From the NCBI RefSeq assembly GCF_030463535.1, contig NC_132892.1, forward strand, positions 33,782,932-33,846,931: a stretch of DNA of 64,000 nt, written 5' to 3'. This document shows, piece by piece, positions 1 through 14,579 of the stretch (within the stretch, counting starts at the first letter, position 1; the number at the start of each line of letters is the position of its first letter). The position numbers and the translations under genes are program-made. The DNA is from Salminus brasiliensis. Taxonomy: Eukaryota > Chordata > Actinopteri > Characiformes > Bryconidae. The notes under the pieces are model-generated. The model ran no database searches. It was not told the origin of the DNA and saw nothing but the letters and a program-made list of their open reading frames with translations.

Positions 1-1371
1 TCTTGTTTGAGATTTCCCCCTATATGTTCTATCCTACTGTTTCGCGTGAGCGGACAGTTGATTAAAGCATTTTACTGCTATTTTTGTACTGTGTATAAGT
101 CTGTATATGATAAATAAAACTTTGAACTTCTATACTCCAACAGGCCAGAATAATGTCTGTGGCAACTGGTTAGTTATTACTGTATTTTTATTTATTTATT
201 TATTTATTTGTTCATATTTTGGCATGAAAATGCTCTGTCAAAGGTGGTGAAAGTGAACCTTTAAATGTATTTTGCTTGTAACACACAAGTTGAAAAGAAA
301 CAAGCTAATTTAGTCATATAGGCTATTAAGACTGCTGAAGTTAAAAGCTGCTAAATTAGTAAATGCTTATGTATTAATGCTCAATAACATAGTTGCATGG
401 TTTTAGAGGTAATTGAACTACTACCACTACACACACCACACACATTGCTACAGTCCTACAACAAGGCCTACTTAAAGCCCTCCTGGCCATGACATCCCAA
501 CCACATTGAATACCCTTGTGTGCCCAGTGTCCTTTTTTTGTAGACCAAAATATGATCAATCCATGTTATGAGACACACTTAATATGCAAATACTGCTTAA
601 AAAAAAGTTTAAAAAAATCCTTTATGAATTCATTTTAGAAGATTTGTAACAAATAGACACGTTACATAAAAAACTTAAAAAAAAACTAGCAAAGTATGGA
701 CTGTCTTTCATAAACTACTTCTTAATTCTAGTAATTTGCTAAATTGTATTGCTTTATTTTGTTTTTTCTGCATTGTAATGATGATTGAATCTGATCTGAC
801 GAATTTATTCCTGTTATTAGTCTCCCCACATGGGCAGAAAGATAGCCAGGTGGCCACAAATGGTCACCCCTAAGACGTAGGCTACCGCACGTCAACACAT
901 CTCAATATGGAAAAATGCACATATTTACCTATCCCACCTCCCCCATCCAGCCCTCCTCAACTCTATCACAGTCTTGCAAGATGTGTTGTGGTCTTAAAGA
1001 CAAAAAGACGCAAAAGGTGGTTACAGTACGTCTCTTCCTCTTTCCAGAGCAGAGAGGATATGGATATGATGATGGTGATGAAGATGATGTAACCAACCCA
1101 ATAACACAAACCTTTAGGGTTTTACATCTGTCATTGTTGAGTCATGTTTCTGTAGATCATGCGTAAACTCTATTAATACATTTCTTATTTCCAATAAGCC
1201 ATTCTGGTCTCGTTTTATTTTCCAGTTTTTGAAGCAAGCCTTCTAACAAAGGGCTTTCATTATTTTTAGACTACTTGTAGACTATTTCATCACTTCTCCA
1301 TGTAATCAGACAGTGATGTCTCATTGGAAAGCTAAATTTTGCACCTACGTGTTTCCTCTGTGATCCGTTTA
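1..1371. other. Left flank; possible 3' end of an upstream gene
   Basis: I see no gene that I can support here. An AATAAA at 113-118 in AT-rich sequence could be the poly(A) signal of a + strand gene lying left of the window; this is weak. A (TTTA)n tract sits at about 184-209. Around 1035-1090 a pyrimidine tract ending in CAG is followed by an acidic open frame (GYGYDDGDEDD), and a similar arrangement recurs at about 28515-28590. I cannot tie either to a gene model. Confidence 0.35.
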
Positions 1372-1399
1372 GTCAGTGACGCTAGTGGGAGGATCTGTG
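1372..1399 (+). promoter_or_regulatory. Shared promoter block, gene A
   Basis: A variant of the block GTCAGTGATGCTGATGGGAG that precedes most receptor starts in the window, here with GACGCTAGTGGGAGGATCTG. It lies about 140 bp upstream of the ATG at 1512. Recurrence at a similar distance before paralogues implies a promoter or 5' UTR role; no function is shown. Confidence 0.5.
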
Positions 1400-1511
1400 T
1401 GGTTTTGTCTTTGTGATAAATAATACAAAAAGAAGAATATACCAAACCACACCACAGTGGAGACAGAGACAGCCACATAGAGAGGAGATTAGAACTTCTG
1501 TGACCTTCGAA

Positions 1512-4500
1512 ATGAAAATAATCTTCTTCTTCTTCTTCTTCACGTTCTGCTTAATAAAAGGTCAGATATTCTGTTTTACTTTTATTTGAAACGTATTTAA
1601 TTAAAAAAATAGTTTTATTAAATGTATTTATTAATTTTATTTAAGCTAATTGTATAATACTTTATAATATAATAACAACATTAAGTATTAAAGTTGTCAT
1701 TGTGATCCTTTAGACAAGTGTTTCCCAGACCTGGTCCTTTAGAAGCCCCTGCTTTTCACATTTTCATGGTATTTTGCACACTACCTCCAACAACACTTTG
1801 GGAGCGGAGTAAAAACTAAAATGTGCAGGGTGGGGGTGGGCACTGATTTAGGTTATTGATGACAGGTATGGGAGACTGGTGAAGTAATTAGATTAGATAG
1901 GCAGGTTATTGTATTGCATTGTCCTGGAGGACCTGCCCTCTTTTGATAATGAGCTGACTAGCTGAATAAGGTAACACTAAAATGCTTCAGGACCAGGATT
2001 GGAAACCAGTGCTCTAGAGTACTGATGACAGGTTCAGCAGGTCCTGTGGTGATGTACTTTGATAGCTGCCCAGTGGTTGTATTTTTGTGCTATAAGCAAT
2101 GCAATTGCGCATAATTTTTGAGAAATATTTGAATACAGTTAAAAGTACAGTGTAAAAGTAAATGTGCAACATAATGTTAAATCTTGCGGTGTTTCTTCCC
2201 TTTGCTTTTAGCAAAATCATCTTCACAGCTCTTTGCAATCTTTTTATGACTGGTTTTAATAGATAGGAATAAGTAACACATTCTGAAACACTCTGGTCTT
2301 AAAAGTGACATTTTTATTTTCCTGAGGGAAGAAACACTGCAGGATTTAATTATGTCGCACATTTACTTTTACACTGTATTTGGGTTTCCATTCAAACATT
2401 TCTCAAAAATTATGTGCAATAGCGAAATTTTGGCAGAAAAGAAATAAGGTGTGTTTCCATCCACTAAAGTTCAGGACACAGGTTCAGAATTGACACAATT
2501 TGAGAGATTAGACTCAATCTTTGCTTTTAGCAAAATCATCTTCACAGCCCTTTGCAATCTTTTTATGGCTGGTTTGTTGTTTACAGTTCAGTTGTTCAAA
2601 TGTTGTTTGTTTCAGTGGCCCACCTAATGAGGGCTAAAAGATTTTAGATTAGCTACGAACAACTTTTCAGAATGTGGAAAGCATCTTTTAAAAAGCTGTG
2701 TATCATGTTCAGACCATCAGCAGGGCCAGTGGTTTCCTGTCACCGACCACACACGCCAACTAACAAGATAATCACGAATCATTTAATCGAAAACCCCTCT
2801 ACCACCACTCTTTTTTTCCCGTAAACTTTTGGCTTTAATAAATTTCTTCATTTCTTACCTCATTCTAGTATAAAAATCTTTTTGCGATATTTGGTGTAAT
2901 GCCTCCCTCTACTGGCCTTAGTGGGGAGCTCATGCTCAAATCATGGTCTCCAAAGTGCATGGGCTAAACTTCACCCCTCATCTCCAGCACACAGGAGCTT
3001 TTCTGATTTGGACTCCTCTTAAGCACCTCAGTTTAAAGTGTTCTCTCTGAAGTCACTGTGACGTGATCAATCCATGCACAGGTTTCTTTGCTTACTTTGT
3101 TGTTACTTTTGTTTTTGACCTTCTACTTAGATTATTGATTGCCCTGTGTTATACTTGTATATCTGTTTTCTGACCTCTTCCTGTCTCGAGAATGAGTATT
3201 ACTGTCGCCATTATAAAATACAGCCTGCCTCAACCCTTATGTTACATTTGGGTGTGTTTTTGGATTTTTTTTTACTTTTTTCATTTTTTTCTTTTGCACA
3301 TGTTTTTTTAAACCTGCTATTTTGCAGGTTGCACTTTAATTTCTTGACTCTTTATATATATATAGTGTATATATATTTTAATTCTCTATATTTTTAACTT
3401 ATCTGAGAAATGTTCACATTTGCAGCAAACAGCTGTAGAAAGAAATGTTTCAAATAGTTTAAGTCCTTGTGTGTTTATATGATTGACAGATGCTGTCAGT
3501 GAGAAAAGAGTAACTGCTGGTCTGGGACAGACTGTCTCGTTCAGCTGTGAATATGAAGACGATTACAAAAAATATCCCAAATTCTTCTGTAAATGGGAAG
3601 GCAGAACCTGTGCTAAAGTGATCAACAATGTACAGTCTCACAAAGGCAGGTTCTCCATCTCTGATGACAAGAGGTCTGAAGTTCTCAGAGTGAGAATCAG
3701 TGATGTGAGAGAAGAGGATGAAGGAGTTTATTACTGTAAAAGGTGGGAAGATGGAAAACAAGTCCCCTTCAAAAAGATTCATCTATATGTTACTGGTGAG
3801 ACATGTCCACTTACTGGGTGTATACGTGTGTGTATACTTTAACTCTTTGCTATGTGTAAGTTTTTTTCTTTCTATCAGTTAATAATTTGTCTATTGATGT
3901 ATGATTAATCACCTCTATCGGGATGTGGACAACCAGTAAAATTGACCACAACTTTAAAAGCAACAGCAGCAACCACCTCTAAAGAAGAACATGCAGGTGT
4001 GTCATAGTATAATTTTTTGACTAAATATATCTTTAAAAATGTTTGTTCCTCATTTTATTAAATGTTATTGCTGATGGATCACCCATTAGAACCACTTCAG
4101 CAGCACAAACAGCGTCACATCAGAACATTCCAGTAATAACCTTTCATTATATTTATATATTTATATATACACATTCAACACTGTAAACAAAATATAGTAT
4201 TAAAAATGATGTATTGCCATGTTACTATAGCTATATACTATATAGACCCTTATTAAAAGCAACCATATCCAGCTAAAGAACTCTTCAAGCATTCAAGTCT
4301 TTAAGCACTAGTTGTACTGGTTCTATACAGAACCTCTGCATTTATACAGGAAACTAAATGTTATGCAAAAGGTCAAGCCTAGTGCAACCCCAGTCAAACA
4401 GACACATGTGTAGTTAATGTGTGTGAAGTTTAGAGTCAAACCCGCTACAGAGACACATGTTATAGCATAATTACTGTTTATTTAGTTTATTTACCATGCT

Positions 4501-5930
4501 GTGAAAAATAAAGCATAGTAAAAAGTAAAAAGAAGTGGCACCTTAAATATATAATTTCCCCCTCTATTTTATCTGTTCATAAAATGCATACAATAAAGAA
4601 ATTGTGCTTAGAATGTGCAGGAAAATATTATATTTAAGTTTAGTTAATGTAGAGAATATGTTTACCTATATACACTTATAAAATACATAATTTAACCAAG
4701 CGTTCCCAAACTGCATTTTTTTTTTACTATATATACATCAAAAGTGTGATGACACCCATAAACAAATACGGAAATCTGTTCTTTCCAGGTTCAGCTCCAG
4801 GTTCCTCTGTTGTCATTACCACTGTGAGTGTCTGTGTGGTTCTGGTGCTGCTGATTGGAGGACTAACACTGATCCTTTACAGATTGAGATGCACCAAGAC
4901 ACAAGGTACTGCTTTGTCATACACACAAAACTGCAAGCTGTGGTAGTTTATGTTCTTCTTCAAATTTAATTGTATTTAATATCTTCTCATTCAATTAATT
5001 GTTTAAATTCCGTTATTATTTTCTGTTCATTTTTATTTTCTTTGTGTTCCACAGGTTCATTAAACAAGAAGCACGCAGAAAAGAATGATAAAGTGAGTAT
5101 ATTTTAGTCTGTGTATGTATGTGTATGCAATAAGTGTGAGGTTGTCAGCCCATATTAACCATAACATGATGAAAAGGACTCTCACATAATGCTTCATTAA
5201 AAACAGTGGGCCTTATTCACCAACCATTTTAAGAAGAAATGTCTTCTTAAAACATTGAAAAAAGGATGCAGAGTATAGAAAGAAGGTTCTGTCCGTATCC
5301 ATGTATAATTTTTTTTTTTTATTAAACCTTTAATTTAACCAGGCAAGTCATCAAGAACATGTTCTTATTTACAATGGCAGCCTAGCAAGCACCAGAAGCT
5401 AATTGAGTACACATACATACACATACATAAATAAACATACATACACATACATACATATAAAATGACAAACAAACAATCAGTGTTAAAACAGGTGCAAGAA
5501 TCAATACAAAAATCAAATCGCTCAAAAATGCGATTCTTGATAAGATAACGGCCTTTAGTGTGTCCAGGTGGCCATTGCTATCATCCCTGTCTTAAGCGCT
5601 AGTTGTACTGGTTCTATACAGCTGGTTCATGCATGTTCATTGTTTACCTTTCATGACACTGAAACATTCGTGAAATTGTGGCTACTGCTCCATTTCCCAT
5701 GCTACCTCTGATGCAGCTTGTATGCTACTTCGCAGGTCTCCACAAACCCTCCTTTCCAGAATATCTACAGTACAACACATCTGCCTGAACCCTCCACTGA
5801 TGCGGTCAAATACATCTCTGTGAACTTCAAGAAAAATTCACATTGTCAGACTGATGCTTCAGCTTGCTTCAGTAACAAGAAACCTTTTACTCAATATGTC
5901 ACTGTAAAATGCCACACAGATAAGAAATAA
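1512..5930 (+). CDS. CD300/CMRF35-like receptor A, single Ig domain, ITIM-like plus ITSM-like tail
   Basis: Spliced model: 1512-1560 signal peptide (MKIIFFFFFFTFCLIKG, poly-Phe), 3490-3795 Ig V domain, 3937-3996 Thr-rich stalk, 4789-4905 transmembrane, 5055-5092, 5736-5930 tail; 254 residues. All introns have GT-AG ends and the phases join. The Ig domain has the canonical pair (VSFSCEY and VYYCKR) and the extra CD300/pIgR-type pair (KFFCKW and RTCAK). The membrane segment has no charged residue in its core. The tail holds VKYISV (ITIM-like) and TQYVTV (ITSM-like), which suggests SH2-phosphatase recruitment and an inhibitory role at the leukocyte surface. The Ig exon is almost identical to that of gene D. 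A possible second stalk piece at about 4090-4132 is not in phase, so I left it out. A candidate ATTAAA lies at 6176-6181. Confidence 0.8.
2104..2421. mobile_element. Palindromic non-autonomous element in intron 1 of gene A
   Basis: Long imperfect inverted arms, about 2104-2200 and 2325-2421, are reverse complements (left arm includes ATAATTTTTGAGAAAT, right arm ATTTCTCAAAAATTAT). A piece of the interior (about 2206-2256) recurs directly at 2526-2576. No transposase is present, so this looks like a MITE or fold-back element; I cannot name the family. Confidence 0.6.
5296..5560. repeat. Interspersed repeat with (CATA)n tract
   Basis: Poly-T followed by an AACCTTTAATTTAACCAGGC-type sequence that resembles a repeat common in teleost genomes, then a tetranucleotide tract (about 5403-5455). 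It lies in the last intron of gene A. Family not assigned. Confidence 0.4.
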
Positions 5931-6254
5931 CCAAAGTGGGTTGTAGTATTTTTAAGTACTCATTTCCAAAACAAGTTTTTTTATACTACAGTAAATACCC
6001 TGTAAACACATGTGATTGTACCTGAGTGAGTTATACAATATGCTTTCATCTTCATCTTTAGAACATGTTATTTATGGAATGCTTATTCATGTTAGCTGTT
6101 TTCTACTAAAGGCCTGTAGACATTTAATAGCCAAATCATCAATTAGGATGTATCGATGTATGCTTTTTGAAAATGATTAAAGTCTTAATTAAAGTTCTGA
6201 GGTTCTGTTCTTTTCCAAAAGTAAGAGTTTGCCATGTACATTTTAAAAGACTTG

Positions 6255-6575
6255 AGCTGTGTTTGAACTGCGCCCTATTCACTATCCCCTACATGTGAAA
6301 CTCCAGGTCATTCTATGGAGCACTATTATGCGGAACAGAATTCCACTTAGTAGTGAACAATCTGGACATCTGACACTGGCAGTCTTCCTCAGAGAAGCTG
6401 TGGGTGAAACTTCAAACCAATTAACGTGATGAATTATGGGAAATCCATGTCTGCCAGGGTGCACTGTTTGGACCCTTCTCATTACGGTGCATTGGGAGTT
6501 TTTCGGACACCACTACAAATTAGCAAAACCTTAAAGTAGTGCACTGTATAGTGAATTTACAGTTTCAGACATATA
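6255..6575. mobile_element. Possible MITE downstream of gene A
   Basis: The ends GCGCCCTATTCACTATCC and (inverted) AATTCACTATACAGTGCAC look like the 'CCCTATTCACTATATAGTGC' class of fish DNA-transposon termini. No coding sequence inside. This is a tentative call on the ends alone. Confidence 0.35.
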
Positions 6576-6667
6576 TTGAAGACTTGTCTGTCCTTTTTGC
6601 AAAAAGCTAGGTGTTCACATTTGAAAAAGATGAAATCTGTATTAAGCATGGATCCATTTATGACATG

Positions 6668-7085
6668 ACTAGTCCCTGTAGACAAGTACTGACATTAGAA
6701 TAGGACTCTCTGGAGCAGATCAACATGAACCTATTGTCACCATTCTGCCTAATACCAGGCGTGGGCTAGAGGGGTATAACATAGAGCTGTGAAGCATTGG
6801 AAGAACTGTGTTCTCCGGAATGATAGTGGTGAAGCTCCATCCAGTATATCCAGATAAGTTAGGAAGTTGAGAATGATGAGGTGGGTGGTAATCGTTCAAC
6901 ATCTTGACCTTACCAACACTCTTATCACTGAATGCAATCAAATCATCACGACAATGCTCCAAAACCTAGTAGAAGGCCTTCTTCCCTGGACAGTAAAGAC
7001 AGTTACTCCAACACACTATTTTAATACCCTTGATTTCAGAAGAAATGAGCAGAGTGTCCCAATACTTTGGTCCATATAGTGTATA
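6668..7085 (-). mobile_element. Tc1/mariner-type MITE copy 1
   Basis: Member of a non-autonomous family found about a dozen times here. Full copies begin near CACTATATGGACAAAAGTAT and end near CATTTGGACATATAGTG, giving related inverted ends. The interior contains CTAGCCCACGCCTGGCATTA in one orientation. This copy is reversed and ends in TTTGGTCCATATAGTGTA. The end sequence resembles fish Tc1-like elements, hence the class; it has no transposase. Confidence 0.65.
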
Positions 7086-7278
7086 CTGTATATGCATGTG
7101 TATACTGATAATGATGGCTTTTCTACTCACAGTCCTCATGCTGGCCATGTTACAGAAGATACAGATGCAAATACCTTCCAACAACTCAATTTTAATTATC
7201 AACCCTAGAGGCATAATCCCTATATCATTCAGGGCTGTTCCCAGAGGATGGCACTATTTTCATGACTATTTTAATGTT

Positions 7279-7306
7279 GTCAGTGATGTTGGTGGGAGGA
7301 GCTGTG
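7279..7306 (+). promoter_or_regulatory. Shared promoter block, pseudogene B
   Basis: GTCAGTGATGTTGGTGGGAG matches the block before the intact paralogues and is followed at about 7332-7342 by AAAGAGGAACT, an ETS/PU.1-like sequence. It shows that B was once a full gene. Confidence 0.5.
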
Positions 7307-8411
7307 TAAGGTTGAGATACTGTAAGTAGTGAAAGAGGAACTAAACAGTGGAGAAAATGCAAGCAAAGACACACAGAGACGGGAGGCGCTACTTATAATG
7401 AAGATTAATGTAATTTTTCATTGAAGAAAATTACACACAATTTTGACAGGTGTAAAACTGAAGGCTCAGTGATTTTTCCTTTTCATTGTTCAGTCCAGTA
7501 AGCTGCTTTGATGTGATGGGCTACACTGGAAGTGTTATTATACTCTCTGATCTGAAGTGGGGGTTCAGGCAATAAAAGCACATTGGCAAGAAAAAAAACA
7601 GTGACTGCACTAATATCATACAAGACCACAGTGGACACTTTTTATTCATCATGGAAGATTAGAGTCAGCATGATGAGGCACAGTATGATTTTGGAGTTGG
7701 AAACCAGAAGATGGAAATAAATCTGAAGAAAGAGAAATTTGAGACATTATAACCTGTTTAAGCTATTTTGGCCGGAGTATCAAACATGATAAATGAATTG
7801 AGACACACAGAGCTTTCCATAAACACAATAAAGGACTTCACGTATTTTATGGTACCTTAAAATGGTGCAAATATGTATGAAAGATTATTTATTATTTAGA
7901 CTGTAAAATTTGTGAATGTGTACTTAAACATACTTGAATTAACTGAGTAAAATGTAATGTTTGGAGGCAAATCATTAAGGAGGGCACTGTACATTATTTG
8001 TCCACCTAAAACACACTCAGGCCTTGAGCACTATATAGCTGCTGAGGTAATGATTTGTAGTTTATACATGTTTATTTATATCATTGACTGATGCTTGTTG
8101 TGGGGAAACAAAGCTAATGAGCACTTACTTGGGCAAGACTGTCACCATCAACTGCAGCAATTGTTTTTTTCAAACTGGATGACTCTATGATCTCTAACAC
8201 TGAAACAAAGTCTCAGAAAGACAGATTTTCCATCTCAGATTTTCCACTCAGAATCAGTGATGTGAGAGAAAGTAATGGAGGAGTTTATACCTGTGGAGTG
8301 TGGAAGGAAACCCAAAGCTTGAGCTACAAGTTACTAGTGAGATACTTCATTATACCATTGCTTTATTATACACCGAAAAGACAAAAGTATTGGGACACAT
8401 GCTTATTCATT

Positions 8412-9595
<1,184 letters not shown>

Positions 9596-10150
9596 ATATA
9601 GACTAGACAAACAGTGTGTGACAGAGCCGAGGAAGTCACAGAGTCTGTGGGTGTGGGTTTGGCTAAGTATTTCAGCATAGTACTGTATGATGACATTCTC
9701 AGAGAGACACACACACAAAACACACTGCTGTCCAATGTATAATGTCTCAATTTTTAGTTTTCTTCAAAGTTTAAAGCCTATAGCTGCTCTGTGCACTGTG
9801 TAAATGATTCTGGATGACTGGACCAATAGAAATGCTCTAAATTATTTGAATATATTTTTCCATTCAGAGTTAAGAGCATTTTTGCCTTTTTGGAGATGCA
9901 TGTTTTTCATTGGACAGGGACGAAAAGAGAAGCATCTGTTTTTTAGTATGCATTATTGTGTGTATGTATCTTGTGTTTATATTTTATTGAAAATCACTTT
10001 AAGATAAGAACCTTCCAGTAAGATCTCAACGATTACTCAGAACTATTTTATTCTGTATTCATCTTAAATGTGTTCATGCAGACCTTTAGAGCTTTAGGCT
10101 CCACACCAGGAACTGATGCATTCCTGGTTAGATTGAGGAGGTATTTGTGG

Positions 10151-10153
<3 letters not shown>

Positions 10154-10182
<29 letters not shown>
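10154..10182. repeat. (TG)n microsatellite
   Basis: Dinucleotide tract about 30 bp upstream of the transmembrane exon of pseudogene B. Confidence 0.9.
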
Positions 10183-10184
<2 letters not shown>

Positions 10185-10361
10185 TAAAGTTGGTTTGTTC
10201 TTTCTGTCTCTCAGCTCCAGGTTTCTCTATTATCATCATCACTGTGAGTGTCTGTGTGGTTCTGCTGCTGATTGGAGGACTAACACTAGTCTTCTACAGA
10301 CTGAGATGTATCAATAAACAAGGTACTGCTCTCTCTCTCACACACACACACACACGCACAG

Positions 10362-10636
10362 TCACCATGCCTAATGCCAGGCGTGGGCTAGAGGGGTATA
10401 AAGCCCCCCAGCATTAAGCTGTGGAGCAGTGGAAGAACTGTGTTCTGTGGAATGATGGTGGTGGAGCTCCATCCAGCCATCCAACATTAATGTTGCTGAA
10501 TGCAGTTAAATTCTTACAGCAATGTTCCTCCAAAATCTAGTACAAAGTCTTCTTCCCTGGACAGTAGAGATAGTTACTCCAACAAAAGCAGAATAAACTC
10601 AATACCCTTGTTTTGAAAAGAAACAATAAATTAGCA
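10362..10636 (-). mobile_element. MITE copy 2, truncated
   Basis: Reversed, partial member of the window-wide family (CATGCCTAATGCCAGGCGTG near its start, then a copy of the AGTTACTCCAACAAAAGCAG segment). Terminal inverted repeats are not complete. Confidence 0.6.
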
Positions 10637-11247
10637 GATTAAGACAAGACAACCATATCTATGAATTAAGGAATATTATAATATTGAGGGCTTTTGGGCA
10701 TGTTTACTAAATTTAGAGTAACACAGATTAATTGGTTCATACTCATAAGTATATAGTGGGATCAGTTAATGTTTCTCTTATTTATGATAGGAATGTACTT
10801 TTAGGCAAAGTTTAGGTGTCATTTATATTATTATATTACATAAAACATCCCTTTTTTGTTTCATCATTACCTTTATACACTTATTATTATTATTATTATT
10901 ATTATAATACTTTACTATTGCTTTCTTTAATTGAGAGCATGAAGTTAATTCCTTATTTTAGAGCATAAACACTAAACTTCCCAACAGCTCTAAGGAAAAT
11001 ATATAGTTTAAAAATATCCAACCTATAACTGCTCTTTGGCTGCTGAAGATTATTTATGAAGGGCTAAATGGAATGTAGCACAAATTGTGCATAATTATGT
11101 GTAATTAAAAAAACTGTATGTCTGGATAGTGTCTGGATAATACAGTGAGGTCATTTCTTTGTTCATTGCAGTCATAGTACAGAGACAGCAGTCAACCACC
11201 AATTGATGAGACTTGATGAGCTGATCCTATGTGCAGTATGGTGTACT

Positions 11248-11336
11248 GTCAGTGATGCTAATGGGAGGAGTTGTGAAGTTTTGCAATCACGATTCAAGTA
11301 AAAACGGAAACAACTCCTCCAGATAGAAGAGGAAGT
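11248..11336 (+). promoter_or_regulatory. Shared promoter block and PU.1-like site, gene C
   Basis: GTCAGTGATGCTAATGGGAG at 11248 is the shared block, about 200 bp before the ATG at 11449. AGAGGAAGT at 11328-11336 matches the PU.1 (ETS) core. Together they suggest a myeloid promoter; this is inference from sequence only. Confidence 0.5.
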
Positions 11337-11448
11337 ACAGACGTACACACAAAGAGCTACAGCTGACGCAGGCTAAGAATGTTATTCTTCAGAGACTGAA
11401 AGACTGAAAGGCTTTTGGAAGGTGGATTGATTTTTTGTGAACTTCAAC

Positions 11449-14305
11449 ATGAAAATCTTCATCTTTTTCACTCTCTACCTGATTTCAGGTCAGATGAATT
11501 TCCCCACTGCGGGACTAATAAAGGAATATCTTATCTTATCTTATCTTAGATATTCTACTTTATGCTAATGATAATATGTCAGACACTGCAGTAGTTTTCT
11601 AGATTTGTTTTGTTTAATTTACAGTTTTTAATAGTTTTTAAATGCATGCAAAAAATGTAATGTGTTTGCCTAAAAATAATGACACAGCAAAGTATATTTA
11701 AAAAAAATGAAAATGTCATATTTTATATTCGCTATATTCGTTATATTGTTTTAATTGTTTCTGTCATGAGTGCCACAAATATACTTCTTTAGAAGGCTCA
11801 GTGAGGTTAAGTAAAGGTTTCCTTTTGATTGACAGGTTCAGGGTCCTGCTTTGATGTGATTGGTTATTCTGGAGGAACTGTCATTATACAATTTGATCTG
11901 TGGTGGTACTCATCCCACACTAAATACATTTGGAAAATTGACCAAACAAAGTGCATAAATAAAATACCTCCTGACTCCAGAAGTGATTGTGTTTATGATG
12001 GAAGATTCAAGCTTACTTCAAGTAAAACAGGACACTTGATGGTGTTCATCAGAGGACTGAACCCCCAGGATGCTGGAGTGTACAGGCTTCAAGTGGGGGA
12101 GATGCAGAGTAGTGAAGTGGAGTTAAAGATTATGAACAGTGAGTGATGATATCCTTTATCTTTGTTTTGTGTATTAAATATATATAACCTATGAATGCAG
12201 AATAACGGCACAGCTGATTCTGCTGTTCTGTAACTCAGGTGTTTCTTTATATGATTGACAGATGATTGCTGTGAGGGGACAAAAACACTGAGTGGTTCTC
12301 AGGGAGAGACGCTCACCATCAGCTGCAACTATCCAGAGCAGTTTCAGGATTACTATAAATCCTTATTTAAACTGGATGATCTTTCTATTACCGAGATCCT
12401 TAACACTGGAACAGGATCTCAGAGAGGCAGAATCTCCATCTCTGATGACAAAAGGTCTGAAGTTCTCAGAGTGAGAATCAGTGATGTGAGAGAAGATGAT
12501 GGAGGAGTTTATCCCTGTGGAGTGTTCATTGGAGAGGATATAGAGGGTTATTACACCTTCTTTACAGAGATTCAGCTTCAGGTCACTGGTGAGATACTAA
12601 ATATTTGCTTTATGACACTGTAACATTGCCCTTCCTTTTTGTTTTCACAACTGAGAATGTCATTTTACAACTCTGAGCTGTAAAAGACCAAAGCATATTT
12701 AAATACAAGACATTGCATTATCATAACTCTCATGTCAAGAAGTATTTACTTTATCTGCACTGTGAGTGAAAATGTGAGCATTTCTAATCAAATTTAGACC
12801 ACAGAGAATTAACAGAAGACAAAAAAGAGGGTCAGATGTAAGCATTAGCAAAGACACAAAATGTGCCATAATGTGTCCTAACATGACTCAATCAATCAAC
12901 GGAGGTTGCTTTCAGGCCATCAGTAAGCCCAGGGGAAAGGGGAAATTAAAGGTCAATTAAAGTTAAACATAATTTTAAATGATTTCAAGGTTGGTGTATT
13001 GTAATAGATAACAACACCACCTTCATGGCACACTGTTTTTGGGTAAGACTCCTTACTCTACATTCTCCTTCCTGTGTAACATGATTCAAATCTAAGTCAC
13101 TCTCGATAAGGACATTTACCACATGCCATACATACGTAAGATACTAGTAAATAAACTTAGCATATAAAATAGTATCTTGTGTTTAAATAAAACTATGTGA
13201 ATTATTTGTAATCAACTGCATTTCCAATATCCTCATATATTGAGCAATGACATCTTAAATGTAATTTGAGTTGTTTCATACATATTGGCTTTAAAAGTGA
13301 ACCGCAAACAGATTACTACTGACCAAGTACAAGTGTTTTAAATTATTAATCACATCAATACAACTTTTTTGTTTTTATTTTAAATCTATATTTTATGTGT
13401 TAATGAGGGTCACCCTTAATGTATTCCAAGTTTAAATAAAGTTCAAATTGAACATACATTAGGAAATCCAATTACTGAGCTAAAATCGATCGATCTTTAT
13501 CGTATTTTTTTCTTGGATTTTTAGACCTAGATCTAAGAAATCTGAGTATGAAACCACATACTCAACATAGTTTTTTAAGTGCATGTAAACACACCCACTG
13601 TATCTGTTCTTTCTGTTCTTAACCCCAGGTTCTTCTGCCATCACTGTGAGTGTCTGTGTGGTTCTGCTGCTGATTGGAATAACACTGATCTTGTTTTATG
13701 TGATACACAAGAAGAGACAAGGTACTGTTCACGCACTCACACACATTAAGGGTTCTTATTCTACGTGTCAAAGCTTGTTTCTGTGATCTGAAGACCTTTT
13801 GAAGACACTGACGTCATTTGATTTCATTTTTAACAGGTATCACTCTTTCATCCAGCATGGAGTTAAAAGACAATAAACCGGTGAGCAAATGTGTCAGTTG
13901 ATTAAAGTAGAACCCATAATACATCAAAAGAAAGGATAAATACAGGACACAGTTCCATGACTGACCTGTTGAAAAGGCTCAAATATGTCAAACAAAATGG
14001 TAAAATGTCTGTTTTTCTTCTACTGTCAGGTTCCTACAGTGGTCTCTGACAATGCAGAGATTAAACAACCTGAACATCTTCCTGATTCAGACATTGGAAT
14101 TTATGCAAAGGCATCAACACCGGCTAACAGCTCTGATAAACATCTCCACTCTACCGTGCAACCATCCAAAAACCGAGACCTCACCTACACCACTGTCAGT
14201 TTCCAGAAGAATCCAGGGTCTCCCACCCATGCCTCAGTCAATGTCAGTAAGGAGGAATCTGCTACTGAGTATGCCACTGTCAAACACCATGCAGGACTGG
14301 AATAG
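11449..14305 (+). CDS. CD300-like receptor C, two Ig domains, ITIM-like plus ITSM-like tail
   Basis: Exons 11449-11488 (MKIFIFFTLYLISG signal), 11836-12138 (D1), 12262-12588 (D2), 13629-13721 (transmembrane), 13837-13880, 14030-14305; 360 residues, phases consistent. D1 has V-domain features (GYSGGTVII, AGVY) but lacks the canonical cysteines: B strand has Phe (VIIQFD, codon 11892-11894), C strand Trp (KYIWKI), F strand Leu (VYRLQV). It keeps SCFDV, KCINK and DCVYD. D2 keeps TISCNY and VYPCGV but not the second CD300 pair. The tail has GIYAKA, LTYTTV (ITIM-like) and TEYATV (ITSM-like). No separate stalk exon is seen. Probably an inhibitory leukocyte receptor; ligand unknown. Confidence 0.85.
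12589..13628. other. Long intron of gene C
   Basis: Between the D2 and transmembrane exons. AT-rich, no supported coding sequence, no recognised transposon and no stalk exon that keeps phase 1. Confidence 0.6.
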
Positions 14306-14579
14306 CTTTAATTCACACTGAACTAACTGTAAATCAGCTTACTGTTAATTATACAAATACCAGTAATCAGTTATCTAGGATGGAAAAAGTAAAACATCTT
14401 GCTCTGTTGTTTTCAGTTGCAGTAAAGTAGTTTTTATTCAACCGAGCTAAGTCTGTTTATATCCTTCTAAATTCAAATTTTCCTATATTTGTGTCCAGTT
14501 TTATATGTGTATATGTTGATCCTGAGAAGTGTCATCTCAAGAAACTCAACAAGCTCTCACAGACACACTGTTAATGATT

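Noticed and set aside
3459-3782. Reverse-strand open frame opposite the gene A Ig exon (and its twin at 16715-17143)
   Set aside because: Exact antisense shadow of a conserved Ig exon; no start context or family match.
4090-4132. A second stalk exon in gene A (TTSAAQTASHQNIP)
   Set aside because: The amino acids look like stalk, but the acceptor leaves the wrong phase; probably a decayed exon.
7030-7329. 99-residue frame upstream of pseudogene B
   Set aside because: Starts within a MITE and runs through the promoter block of B; no domain recognised.
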